DNA from: Chloroflexota bacterium
GTDB taxonomy: Bacteria; Chloroflexota; Dehalococcoidia; DSTF01; RBG-16-68-14
Direction of reading: 5' to 3'
NCBI GenBank assembly: GCA_022570885.1
Contig: JACZYW010000007.1
Location: forward strand, 1 to 32,592
Length of the DNA: 32,592 nt
The notes under the pieces were generated by a model. The model was not told the DNA's origin, ran no database searches, and saw only the letters and a list, made by a program, of their open reading frames with translations. A program made the position numbers and the translations under genes. This document shows, in pieces, positions 18,289-30,968 of the stretch (position 1 is its first letter; each line of letters starts with the position of its first letter).

Positions 18289-18653
18289 TGCAGCACCCCC
18301 TTCTTCCAGGCGTAGACCAGGCCGCTGCCCAGGATGAGGATAAAGAGCACCATTTCGTAGAAGGCCACCGGGCCGATGTCGACGAAGGTGACGGCCCAGG
18401 GGAACAAGAACACTGCTTCCACATCGAAGATGAGGAAGAGGATGGCGAACAGGTAGTAGCGGATGTGCACCTGCGTGCGCACGCGGCCGATGGGCACCAT
18501 GCCGCACTCGTACGTGGTGCGCTTCTGCCGCGATTCCGAGAAGGGCGCCAGGAGGCGTGAGGCGAGGAGGGCGGAGAGGACGAGGATAGAGCCGATGATG
18601 GTGGCGAGCAGGACGGCGACGTAGTTATCGAAAAGTAGCTGCACAGCCCCCAA
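18279..18653 (-). CDS. nuoA: NADH-quinone oxidoreductase subunit A
   Basis: [43 protein letters not shown]. Confidence 0.95.
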   Translation of the reverse strand: MGAVQLLFDNYVAVLLATIIGSILVLSALLASRLLAPFSESRQKRTTYECGMVPIGRVRTQVHIRYYLFAILFLIFDVEAVFLFPWAVTFVDIGPVAFYEMVLFILILGSGLVYAWKKGVLQWK

Positions 18654-18784
18654 CTCCGCCTCGCGAGCTGACGCCCGCAGAGATTGTGGCCTGCTTCACG
18701 AGGCCACACCCATCCTAGCAGGGAGCGGATATTGCGTCAATTAACAAGCGGATGCTTGATTTATTGGTGACGGCGATGGAGCGT

Positions 18785-18832
18785 CATGCTGAGCCGTTCG
18801 CTTTGCTCACGCCGAAGCCTGTCGAAGCATCT
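18785..18832. repeat. Dispersed repeat CATGCTGAGCC...GCCGAAGCCTGTCGAAGCATCT, copy A
   Basis: 48 bp; near-identical to 18898-18946. Confidence 0.88.
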
Positions 18833-18860
18833 CGTTCGTAGTTCCAGGTTCCACGCTTCT

Positions 18861-18883
18861 GGACAGACCTGAAGGTCTGTCCC
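18861..18883. repeat. Dispersed palindromic repeat GGACAGACC-TGAA-GGTCTGTCCC (copy 2)
   Basis: Perfect 9-bp stem, same sequence family as 12433-12456, both followed by CTACG. Confidence 0.85.
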
Positions 18884-18897
18884 TACGAGGCCTTTGC

Positions 18898-18946
18898 CAT
18901 GCTGAGCCGTTCGGCTGAGCTCACGCCGAAGCCTGTCGAAGCATCT
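18898..18946. repeat. Dispersed repeat CATGCTGAGCC...GCCGAAGCCTGTCGAAGCATCT, copy B
   Basis: 49 bp; differs from copy A only in a few central bases. Confidence 0.88.
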
Positions 18947-18956
18947 AGGCGCGGGC

Positions 18957-19439
18957 TCAGGGTGACGGCTTCGCCAGCGCCCGGCGGATGGCGCGGATCT
19001 GCTCGGTATGGCTGCGGTCGTGGTTGGCGATGCGCTGGATCATCTCGCGGACGCTGATCGACTCGCGCTCTGGGTGGCCGCCCGCGCGGTCGAGCTCTTC
19101 CGGCGTGAGCGACCGCGTCCAGCGCACCACCTCCTCGTGGGCGAGGGCCATCGCCAGCTTCACGCCCTTCGCGTCCTGCTCGATGGCGTCGGCGTGCTCC
19201 CGCGCCCACGCCTCCTCGTCGAAGTAGACGAAGCTGTGGCCGGGCACGTCGCGGAGCGCCTGCGCCTGCGAGAGGTAGTAGCGGTCGACGTCGGGCAGGT
19301 GGGCGAGCAGCTCGATGATCGCCCAGCCCGCTTCCTCGGGGCGGCGGCGGAGATCGTCGTCCGAGACGTCCTGGCAGACGGTCAGCAGCTCGCTGCGGGC
19401 GTTCCTCAGGTCATCGACGAGGTGGAAGGCGCAGGTCAT
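18957..19439 (-). CDS. DinB-family (YfiT/DinB four-helix, putative metal-dependent) protein
   Basis: AGWAIIELLAHLPDVDRYYLSQ...ISVREMIQRIANHDRSHTEQIRAIRRAL; conserved His positions of the DinB superfamily. Confidence 0.82.
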   Translation of the reverse strand: MTCAFHLVDDLRNARSELLTVCQDVSDDDLRRRPEEAGWAIIELLAHLPDVDRYYLSQAQALRDVPGHSFVYFDEEAWAREHADAIEQDAKGVKLAMALAHEEVVRWTRSLTPEELDRAGGHPERESISVREMIQRIANHDRSHTEQIRAIRRALAKPSP

Positions 19440-20614
19440 GGCGTCGCCTCGTCTTCTGGCCAGTCAAGCGGTAGGTCTAATATCTCCGTTAAAGGTGCTC
19501 CGTCATGCCATTCAACCTGCCCTTCGCGAACGCTCGCATAAGGCAGGCGGTTCAACTCGGATTCGTACGGTTGCTCTGCCCAAGGGTTGTGATACAAACA
19601 AATACCCGCCCGCGGAACGCTCCATGGAGTAAGTCGTTGCACTAATAGGACAGCACTCGTTCGTGTGTACCTCGGTCCTTTTAGACTCGTCCATGCTCCG
19701 TCGAGAGCTCTCGTCACGCCCTGGAACTCTAGGGTCGTTCGGTCGAGATTCCACTGCTCAGATCCAAAGAGCGCTTGAATCGCGTCTTCCCTATCGATCC
19801 CGGGCTCCAGTGCATTGATCGCAATCACGTATTGTAGGTTGAGCCTTCCGTACCTTCGAGACTTTGTCACGACTCCGGCTCTAATTGACTGCCTCGCGCT
19901 ACTCCAGGCTGTCTCCGTGAAGATCCCGAGAGGTCGTGTCGTCTCTGTGCCCCTGGACTCTGCTCGCTTCGGCACCGGATAGAACTCGAACGCGCCTCCG
20001 TCGTGCTCGTATATCCAACGCGGCAGGCCGTGGAATCCTTGTGCGTCAAACGCTTGTTCAACCTCGTTGGGATCAGTCGTCGTCAAGTGTTCTTCAAGAA
20101 AACTCCGTATGTCTTTCGCGCGGGGTGGAGTTCTTGGGGAATGTCTCAGATCGACTCCGAGAAAGAAGTTGGGTGATGCTATCTTGTCGAGGACATCATA
20201 GACGACGTTGACGCGTGCTCTAGCAGCTGTCTCCTCTTTGGACTCACCAGTGACGACCTTAGCCTCTAAATACGCAAGATTGCCATTCCTCGACTGAATT
20301 TTGAAGTCTGGCTGCCTGCTGGTAGTTGGGAGTCTGGGATGGATTTCGGCATGGCAGCCCAGCCGTAGTAGTAGTTCGTGAAGAAACAGCTCAAAGAACG
20401 CAGAACGAAACCCTGTGTCACCCTTGGCTCGGAGGCGTTGACGCAAATCGGTTCGTGCTTCAGGTGGATACCTAGAGAACCATGCTTCTAGAAGCCCTCT
20501 GACCTTCTGCGCTTCAATGCGTGCAGATCGGTTTAGATAGGGGAACTCGGCTTCTGCATGCCGTGGAGGACCGGTATCTAGGCGTGGGATGTTGTCAAAG
20601 ATCGTGGATTGCAA
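19436..20614 (-). CDS. Uncharacterised protein with PD-(D/E)XK-nuclease-like core
   Basis: GCHAEIHPRLPTTSRQPDFKIQSRNGNLAYLEAKVVTGES has the D-(x)n-ExK pattern. TTG start 5 bp past the valS stop; ATGA overlap with the DinB gene. Confidence 0.6.
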   Translation of the reverse strand: MQSTIFDNIPRLDTGPPRHAEAEFPYLNRSARIEAQKVRGLLEAWFSRYPPEARTDLRQRLRAKGDTGFRSAFFELFLHELLLRLGCHAEIHPRLPTTSRQPDFKIQSRNGNLAYLEAKVVTGESKEETAARARVNVVYDVLDKIASPNFFLGVDLRHSPRTPPRAKDIRSFLEEHLTTTDPNEVEQAFDAQGFHGLPRWIYEHDGGAFEFYPVPKRAESRGTETTRPLGIFTETAWSSARQSIRAGVVTKSRRYGRLNLQYVIAINALEPGIDREDAIQALFGSEQWNLDRTTLEFQGVTRALDGAWTSLKGPRYTRTSAVLLVQRLTPWSVPRAGICLYHNPWAEQPYESELNRLPYASVREGQVEWHDGAPLTEILDLPLDWPEDEATP

Positions 20615-20618
20615 GGCT

Positions 20619-23414
<2,796 letters not shown>

Positions 23415-23510
23415 GCCTATCTCCCATGTTCCATGTTCTTCCTCATGCGACTCGGCCCCGATTCCTCGGGGCCGCTCAGCGCTACGATGTGTGGCTGCGT
23501 TCGGCCCGGG

Positions 23511-24269
23511 TCAGAGCCCGCGGGCTACGACCTCGCCGTCTACGACCGCTGCCTCGTTCGTCTCAGGCCCCGCCAGAAGCCGGGCCCGTCGCTGGGCCGC
23601 CACTTCTAGCTGCGAGACGCGCGCCAGCGCCCGCCGCGTGTCGGAGGCGACGCGTGCCGGGTCGTTCTGGCGTACGCGGTACTTGAACAGCCAGTAGGTG
23701 AACTCTCGCAGCTCGCCGTACGAGATCTCGTCGCCGTTCGGGATGGTGTCTGTCTCTCTGCAGGCGGCGAGCAGCTCGTCGCGGCCGCAGCCGTAGATGC
23801 GCTCGAAGACCTCGCGCTCCACGCTGCCGTCCTGATCGGAGATGGAGGAGCGGCGCTCCTTCATCACCTCTTCTTCCACCACAAGCTGGAGCGCCTCCTC
23901 CACGACGACGCCGTAGAGGTAGTTGAGGTGGGCGCGGTGCTTGGCGGCGCCGATGGCCTGCTTGAACTCGTCGGCGTCCAGCTCCCGCGGCGGCCGGCCG
24001 AAGAAGAGGAGCGCCTCGCGCTCGTCGTCAGGGATGGCGCCGTTGGCGGCTTCGCACAGCCGCTCGGCGAGCAGCAGCCAGTCGAAGGCCTCGCCGCCGA
24101 TGAGGTAGCGATACTGGCGGCCGTCCACCACCTCCTCCGGCGTCTCCCAGTGGGCGATCGCCTCCAGCAGGGCGGCGAACCAGTCGTCGCCAGCCTCGAG
24201 CGCCTTGCTGAAGCGATCGAGCGCCTTTGGCGTCGTCGTTTTCTGCGCTGCCGTACGTTTTCGTCCCAT
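23511..24269 (-). CDS. Conserved-looking protein of unknown function
   Basis: 252 aa, MGRKRTAAQKTTTPKALDRFSKALEAGDDWFAALLEAIAHWETPEEVVDGRQYRYLIGGEAFDWLLLAERLCEA...; ATG 2 bp after the secA stop. Confidence 0.75.
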   Translation of the reverse strand: MGRKRTAAQKTTTPKALDRFSKALEAGDDWFAALLEAIAHWETPEEVVDGRQYRYLIGGEAFDWLLLAERLCEAANGAIPDDEREALLFFGRPPRELDADEFKQAIGAAKHRAHLNYLYGVVVEEALQLVVEEEVMKERRSSISDQDGSVEREVFERIYGCGRDELLAACRETDTIPNGDEISYGELREFTYWLFKYRVRQNDPARVASDTRRALARVSQLEVAAQRRARLLAGPETNEAAVVDGEVVARGL

Positions 24270-24271
24270 CG

Positions 24272-26887
<2,616 letters not shown>

Positions 26888-26902
26888 GATGTCATCGCGA
26901 CC

Positions 26903-26983
26903 TTAGCGCCGGCCGCGCTTGCGCCCACCGCGGATGTGCGCCAGCGCTTCTTCTTCACTCAGTATCGAAATGCTCCGCGACAT
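26903..26983 (-). CDS. Candidate 26-codon leader ORF upstream of secA
   Basis: ATG at 26983 gives MSRSISILSEEEALAHIRGGRKRGRR*; its stop lies 15 nt before the secA ATG and overlaps TAAGGT. Below the ORF-track length cutoff; no homology evidence. Confidence 0.3.
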   Translation of the reverse strand: MSRSISILSEEEALAHIRGGRKRGRR

Positions 26984-27011
26984 CCTTCATAATACCTGCT
27001 GCGCCGTGGAC

Positions 27012-27248
27012 TCACAGCGTCTCAGAGAAATCATAGACCACTTCAATCGCGGGGTTTGCAGGCAGTCCGTGCCGTTCGTGCTCACCGCCCTCAAGGTGGA
27101 GCAACACTGCTTCGCGGATGTTGTGCTTTAGTTCGTTCAGCGATGTCGCCTCGGTGAAGATACTGAGACCCTCTGCGCGGGCGAGGTAGTGATCACCTTC
27201 CTTCGTCACCACCATCGTGACCGCTCCAGCCTTCTCCTTGGTTACCAT
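27012..27248 (-). CDS. HicB-like small protein, no HicA partner seen
   Basis: MVVTKEGDHYLARAEGLSIFTEATSLNELKHNIREAVLLHLEG resembles the partial RNase-H fold of HicB antitoxins. Confidence 0.6.
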   Translation of the reverse strand: MVTKEKAGAVTMVVTKEGDHYLARAEGLSIFTEATSLNELKHNIREAVLLHLEGGEHERHGLPANPAIEVVYDFSETL

Positions 27249-27261
27249 CGTCTCACGCCCC

Positions 27262-28203
27262 CTATTGGAATAGCTCCCCGACGGAACGGCCGGTGTGAAT
27301 ACGGCCGATCGCTTCGCCGATCATCGGCGCCATGCTGAGCACCTCGATCTGGGGGATCCGCTTCTCGGGTGGTAGCGGTATCGTGTCGGTGACGACGAGC
27401 TCTTGGAGGGCGCTCGCTTTGAGGTCTTCGACGGCTGAACCCGAGAGAAGGGCGTGGGTGACGCCGGCGTAGACCGCTATCGCGCCCCGGTCCATGAGCA
27501 CTCTGGCGCCCTCCATCAATGTGCTGCCGGTCAGGATCTCGTCGTCCACGATCACAGCGGTTTTGCCCTCCACGTCACCGATGACGTTGAGCACTTCCGC
27601 CACCTCGTCGTTGCCCGTCCGCCGCTTCTCGATAATGGCCAGCGGCGCGTCGAGCGTTTGGGCGACGTTGCGGGCCCGTTTGGAGCCGCCCTCGTCGGCA
27701 GCGACGACAACTGGGTTCTCAAGATCCTTGTTGATGAAATAGCGGCTGATCATGTAGAGCGCCGTAAGCTCATCGACCGGGATGTTGAAGAAGCCCTGGA
27801 TCTGGCCGGCGTGTAGGTCCACCGTGAGCATGCGGTCGGCTCCCGCGGTTTCGATCAGGTTCGCTATGAGCCGGCCGGTGATAGGCACCCGCGGTTGGTC
27901 TTTCTTGTCGCTGCGGCCATACGCGTAGTACGGCACCACCGCGGTCACCCGCCCGGCCGAGGCGCGCTTCATGGCGTCGATCATGATCAGCAGCTCCATG
28001 ATGCTGGTGTTCACCGGGGAGCTCATGGGCTGAACGATAAACACGTCGCGCTCCCGGACGTTCTCCTGAATGCGGACGAAGATGTTCTCGTTGCTGAACT
28101 CGAACACCTCGCATTCGCCCAGCGGTGACTCCAGGTAGTTGCAGACGGACTGCGCCAGCTCTGGGTGCGCGTTCCCGCTGAAGATCCGCAGCTCTTGCAC
28201 CAT
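27262..28203 (-). CDS. prs: Ribose-phosphate pyrophosphokinase
   Basis: ELRIFSGNAHPELAQSVCNYL...VFIVQPMSSPVNTSIMELLIMIDAMKRASAGRVTAVVPYYAYGRSDKK...VDLHAGQIQGFFNIPVDEL...VIVDDEILTGSTL. ATG at 28203 with GGAGGAT SD; the track ORF start at 28350 is too early. Confidence 0.95.
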   Translation of the reverse strand: MVQELRIFSGNAHPELAQSVCNYLESPLGECEVFEFSNENIFVRIQENVRERDVFIVQPMSSPVNTSIMELLIMIDAMKRASAGRVTAVVPYYAYGRSDKKDQPRVPITGRLIANLIETAGADRMLTVDLHAGQIQGFFNIPVDELTALYMISRYFINKDLENPVVVAADEGGSKRARNVAQTLDAPLAIIEKRRTGNDEVAEVLNVIGDVEGKTAVIVDDEILTGSTLMEGARVLMDRGAIAVYAGVTHALLSGSAVEDLKASALQELVVTDTIPLPPEKRIPQIEVLSMAPMIGEAIGRIHTGRSVGELFQ

Positions 28204-28269
28204 ATCCTCCCTGCGTGCTGCTGTACCGGCCAAAGGCCAAACCAGACTCGCCCGCACGTATTGTATGGA

Positions 28270-28313
28270 GCACGGGCCGGGCAAGGACTCAAGATCCTCC
28301 GACCGGCCCGTGC
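28270..28313 (-). promoter_or_regulatory. Structured 5' leader hairpin of prs
   Basis: 11-bp perfect inverted repeat GCACGGGCCGG...CCGGCCCGTGC with a small internal AGGA/TCCT stem, 67-110 nt upstream of the prs ATG. Confidence 0.45.
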
Positions 28314-28517
28314 CTCGCGCCTCAAGCGTCTGTCTGGTAGACCATCTCAACTATAGCATACGGTGTGTGCAGATTCGACTCTCAACGAGCCCCGATTTTT
28401 TCGTGGAGACCCCTTCAGAATGTTCGGCTATGGCCGATTGATGTAGTGGTAGATAGGCGGATGGAACGATGTAGGCCATACAGCGAAGCCCCGATAATTG
28501 CGCGGAAACTGTGATGA

Positions 28518-29579
28518 TTAGGAGCCGTTGTAGTAGTCGTATACGGCCCGCGAGATGCGCGCGATGGCGGCGGTGCCCTCGTCGCTATAGCCGAAGTCGG
28601 TGAGGACGACGATGACGTAGGTAGCGGCGGGCGAGTAGACGATGCCGGCATCGTGGCTGGCGTTGCTCCAACTGCCGGTCTTGTGGGCCACGCGGGTCCC
28701 CTCCGGCAAAAGCGCGGGCAGCCTGTCGTTGAAGTAGGTGTCAGAGAGCAGAGCGAGCATCTCGTCGCTGGCCGTCTCGCTCACGGCCTGCCGTCGGGCG
28801 ATCATCTCCATCAGCAGCGCCATTTCGGCGGCGGTGGTTGGCAGCGAGTCCGGCCGATAGCGAGAGACCTCCAGCCCCAGGTCTCGCAGCGTCTCGTTCA
28901 CGTTGTCCATGCCGACGCGGTCCAGCACGAAAAGCGCCGCGACGTTGCCGCTGACGCGGATCATCTGGTCGACCACTTCGCCTAGCGTCACCTCGTCGCA
29001 CGCCGCCAGCTCACCCTCGTTGAGGACGAACTCATCCTCGTAGTAGTCCGAGATAATGTAGCGTTCGTCGAAGTCGAGGAGGCCTGCCTCCCGGTGGCGG
29101 TAGGTCTCCAGCAGCACCCATATCTTGTAGAGGCTGGCGGAGTAGAAGCTGCGTTCGCCGGCGAGGGCGGCGCCGCGACCGTCGGCCAGGTTCTTCACTA
29201 CCACTGCGATGTGCGCTTCGTCGTCTCCCACGGACTGCCGGACGACCTGCTCGAGCGCTGGGTCGGCAGTGAACGTCAGCGGCTGATAGGGGGCTAGCTC
29301 GGGCGGCTTGCCGACGGGCCTGAGCAGGATGGGCTGGCCAGGCAACGGCTCGTACGGTGCGCCTTGGGGATACGGATCGGCGCAGCGGTCGTCCTCGCCG
29401 AGCCAGACGAGTGGCGTCACCAGCACCGTGGTGGGAGGTGGGATCGGCGTCTCGGTAGGTGGAGGAGGCGTTTCGGTGGCTGTGGCCGCAGGCGTCGATG
29501 TCGGCGGCGGCGTGGACGCCCCGCTGCAGGCAGCGAGAAGCAGCGCCAGCAGACCTACCGCGAAGAGTCGGGCCGGCAT
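28518..29579 (-). CDS. Class A beta-lactamase-like serine hydrolase lipoprotein
   Basis: Lipobox LLAACSG, Pro/Thr linker, SxxK (SASLYK), SGN in place of SDN, KTG (HKTGSWSNASHDAGIVY). Confidence 0.82.
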   Translation of the reverse strand: MPARLFAVGLLALLLAACSGASTPPPTSTPAATATETPPPPTETPIPPPTTVLVTPLVWLGEDDRCADPYPQGAPYEPLPGQPILLRPVGKPPELAPYQPLTFTADPALEQVVRQSVGDDEAHIAVVVKNLADGRGAALAGERSFYSASLYKIWVLLETYRHREAGLLDFDERYIISDYYEDEFVLNEGELAACDEVTLGEVVDQMIRVSGNVAALFVLDRVGMDNVNETLRDLGLEVSRYRPDSLPTTAAEMALLMEMIARRQAVSETASDEMLALLSDTYFNDRLPALLPEGTRVAHKTGSWSNASHDAGIVYSPAATYVIVVLTDFGYSDEGTAAIARISRAVYDYYNGS

Positions 29580-29580
29580 G

Positions 29581-30837
29581 CTACACCGGCTCGTGGCCCT
29601 TCGACTCCAGGAGCACCCGGCGCGTCAGCGCGAGGGCGGTGGTGACCGCCCGCCGCTTCACGGCCTCCCTACCCTGGGCGAACTGGTAGCTGACGTGTTG
29701 CGGCACGGTGAAGGCGGCATCGAAGCCGACGTGGATCGTGCCGGGCGGCTTCTCCTCCTCCGGGTCCGGCCCGGCGACGCCGGTGATGCCGACGCCGACA
29801 TCGGCGTTCAGCCGCTCGCGGACGGCGCGCGCCATGTCGCGCGCGCACTCGGCGCTGATCGCGCCGTACTGGGCGATGATCTCGGGATCGACGCCCCAAG
29901 CGATCTTCGTCTCGGCGTTGTAGGCGACGAGGCCGCTGCGGAAGTAGGCGGAGCTGCCGGGCACGTTGGTGATCGTATTCGCCAGCAGCCCGCCGGTGCA
30001 CGACTCCATCGTCGCCAGGGTGAGATGGTTGCGCTGGAGGAGATCGCCTATTGCGCTCTCCAGCGTGTCGTCGTCGGCGCCCCAGACGGCGTCGCCCAAG
30101 ATGCGCCGCATCTCCTCCTCCAGCGGTTGCATGAGGCGCTGCGCTTCCTCTCGGCTCGACGCCTTGGCGGCGATGCGGAGCTGGACGCCGTCCGGGCGGG
30201 CGTAGACGCCGATGCTGGGGTTGGTGGACTTGAGCAGGGGGCTCACCAGCTCGTCCACGTGTCCTTCGCCTATGCCCATCGTCTTCAGCGTGCGAGTGAC
30301 GAGCACGGTACGCTGTCCCGCGGTGCGCCGCTCCAGCTCCGGCGCCACCTCTCGCTCCCACATGCGCTGCATCTCCGAGGGCGGGCCGGGCATCGCGACG
30401 ATGATGTGCCCTTGTCGCTCTACCCACCAGCCGGGGGCGGTGCCCCGCGGGTTGGGGATGGCGCGCGAGGAGGGGATGAGCATCGCCTGCTTCAGGTTGC
30501 GCTCCGGCATGGTGGCGCTCCGCTGCGCGAAGAACTCACGGAGCTGCCGCTCCAGCTCCGGGTCGACTGAGGACTCCTCGCCCAGCACGCGGGCGATCGC
30601 TTCGCGCGTGAGATCGTCCTCGGTGGGGCCCAGGCCGCCGGTGGTGAGCACCAGGTCTGAACGGCCCCAGGCGCGCTCGATGACTTCCGTAAGGCGATCC
30701 ATGTTGTCGCCCACCTTCGACGTGTAGAAGAGGTCGATGCCCAGCGCAGGCAGGCGCGCGGCGAGATACTGGGCGTTGGTGTCCAGGATCTCGCCCAGGA
30801 GCAATTCCGTGCCGATTGAGATCAGTTCCGCCTGCAT
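29581..30837 (-). CDS. cinA: CinA-family protein (molybdopterin-binding domain plus nicotinamide-nucleotide amidase domain)
   Basis: MQAELISIGTELLLGEILDTNAQYLAARL...TTGGLGPTEDDLTREA...; C-terminal TLATMESCTGGLLANTITNVPGSSAYFRSGLVAYNAETK. ATG at 30837 preferred. Confidence 0.94.
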   Translation of the reverse strand: MQAELISIGTELLLGEILDTNAQYLAARLPALGIDLFYTSKVGDNMDRLTEVIERAWGRSDLVLTTGGLGPTEDDLTREAIARVLGEESSVDPELERQLREFFAQRSATMPERNLKQAMLIPSSRAIPNPRGTAPGWWVERQGHIIVAMPGPPSEMQRMWEREVAPELERRTAGQRTVLVTRTLKTMGIGEGHVDELVSPLLKSTNPSIGVYARPDGVQLRIAAKASSREEAQRLMQPLEEEMRRILGDAVWGADDDTLESAIGDLLQRNHLTLATMESCTGGLLANTITNVPGSSAYFRSGLVAYNAETKIAWGVDPEIIAQYGAISAECARDMARAVRERLNADVGVGITGVAGPDPEEEKPPGTIHVGFDAAFTVPQHVSYQFAQGREAVKRRAVTTALALTRRVLLESKGHEPV

Positions 30838-30847
30838 AGGCGAAAGC

Positions 30848-30876
30848 AGCATAGGATACGGCACGAGGATCGTCAA
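30848..30876 (-). promoter_or_regulatory. Sigma70-type promoter of cinA: TTGACG - 17 bp - TATGCT
   Basis: Minus-strand TTGACG (30876-30871) and TATGCT (30853-30848) with 17-bp spacing; ATG 10 nt after the -10. Confidence 0.6.
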
Positions 30877-30968
30877 GCCGTGCGCGATAGGGATTAACTT
30901 CCCCCTAAGGGCAACCGATACTCACATATGAGAATATTCCGCTTAGTAAACATGTCAGAATCCCCTAT

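Noticed and set aside
27012-27248. Complete HicAB toxin-antitoxin module
   Set aside because: No HicA-sized ORF with a dsRBD-like GSHxxxR pattern is visible in the adjacent 240 bp on either side.
28518-29579. Antibiotic-resistance beta-lactamase call
   Set aside because: SGN instead of SDN and no visible Glu166 omega-loop motif; hydrolytic activity cannot be supported from sequence.
29308-30570. 420-aa plus-strand ORF antisense to the beta-lactamase-like gene and cinA
   Set aside because: Overlaps two confident genes and is low complexity (GGGVSVAVAAGVDVGGG).
30877-30968. Possible operator (TACTCACATATGAGAATATTCC) in the cinA-PAS sensor divergent gap
   Set aside because: Only an imperfect short palindrome, with no second copy or clear promoter geometry to support it.
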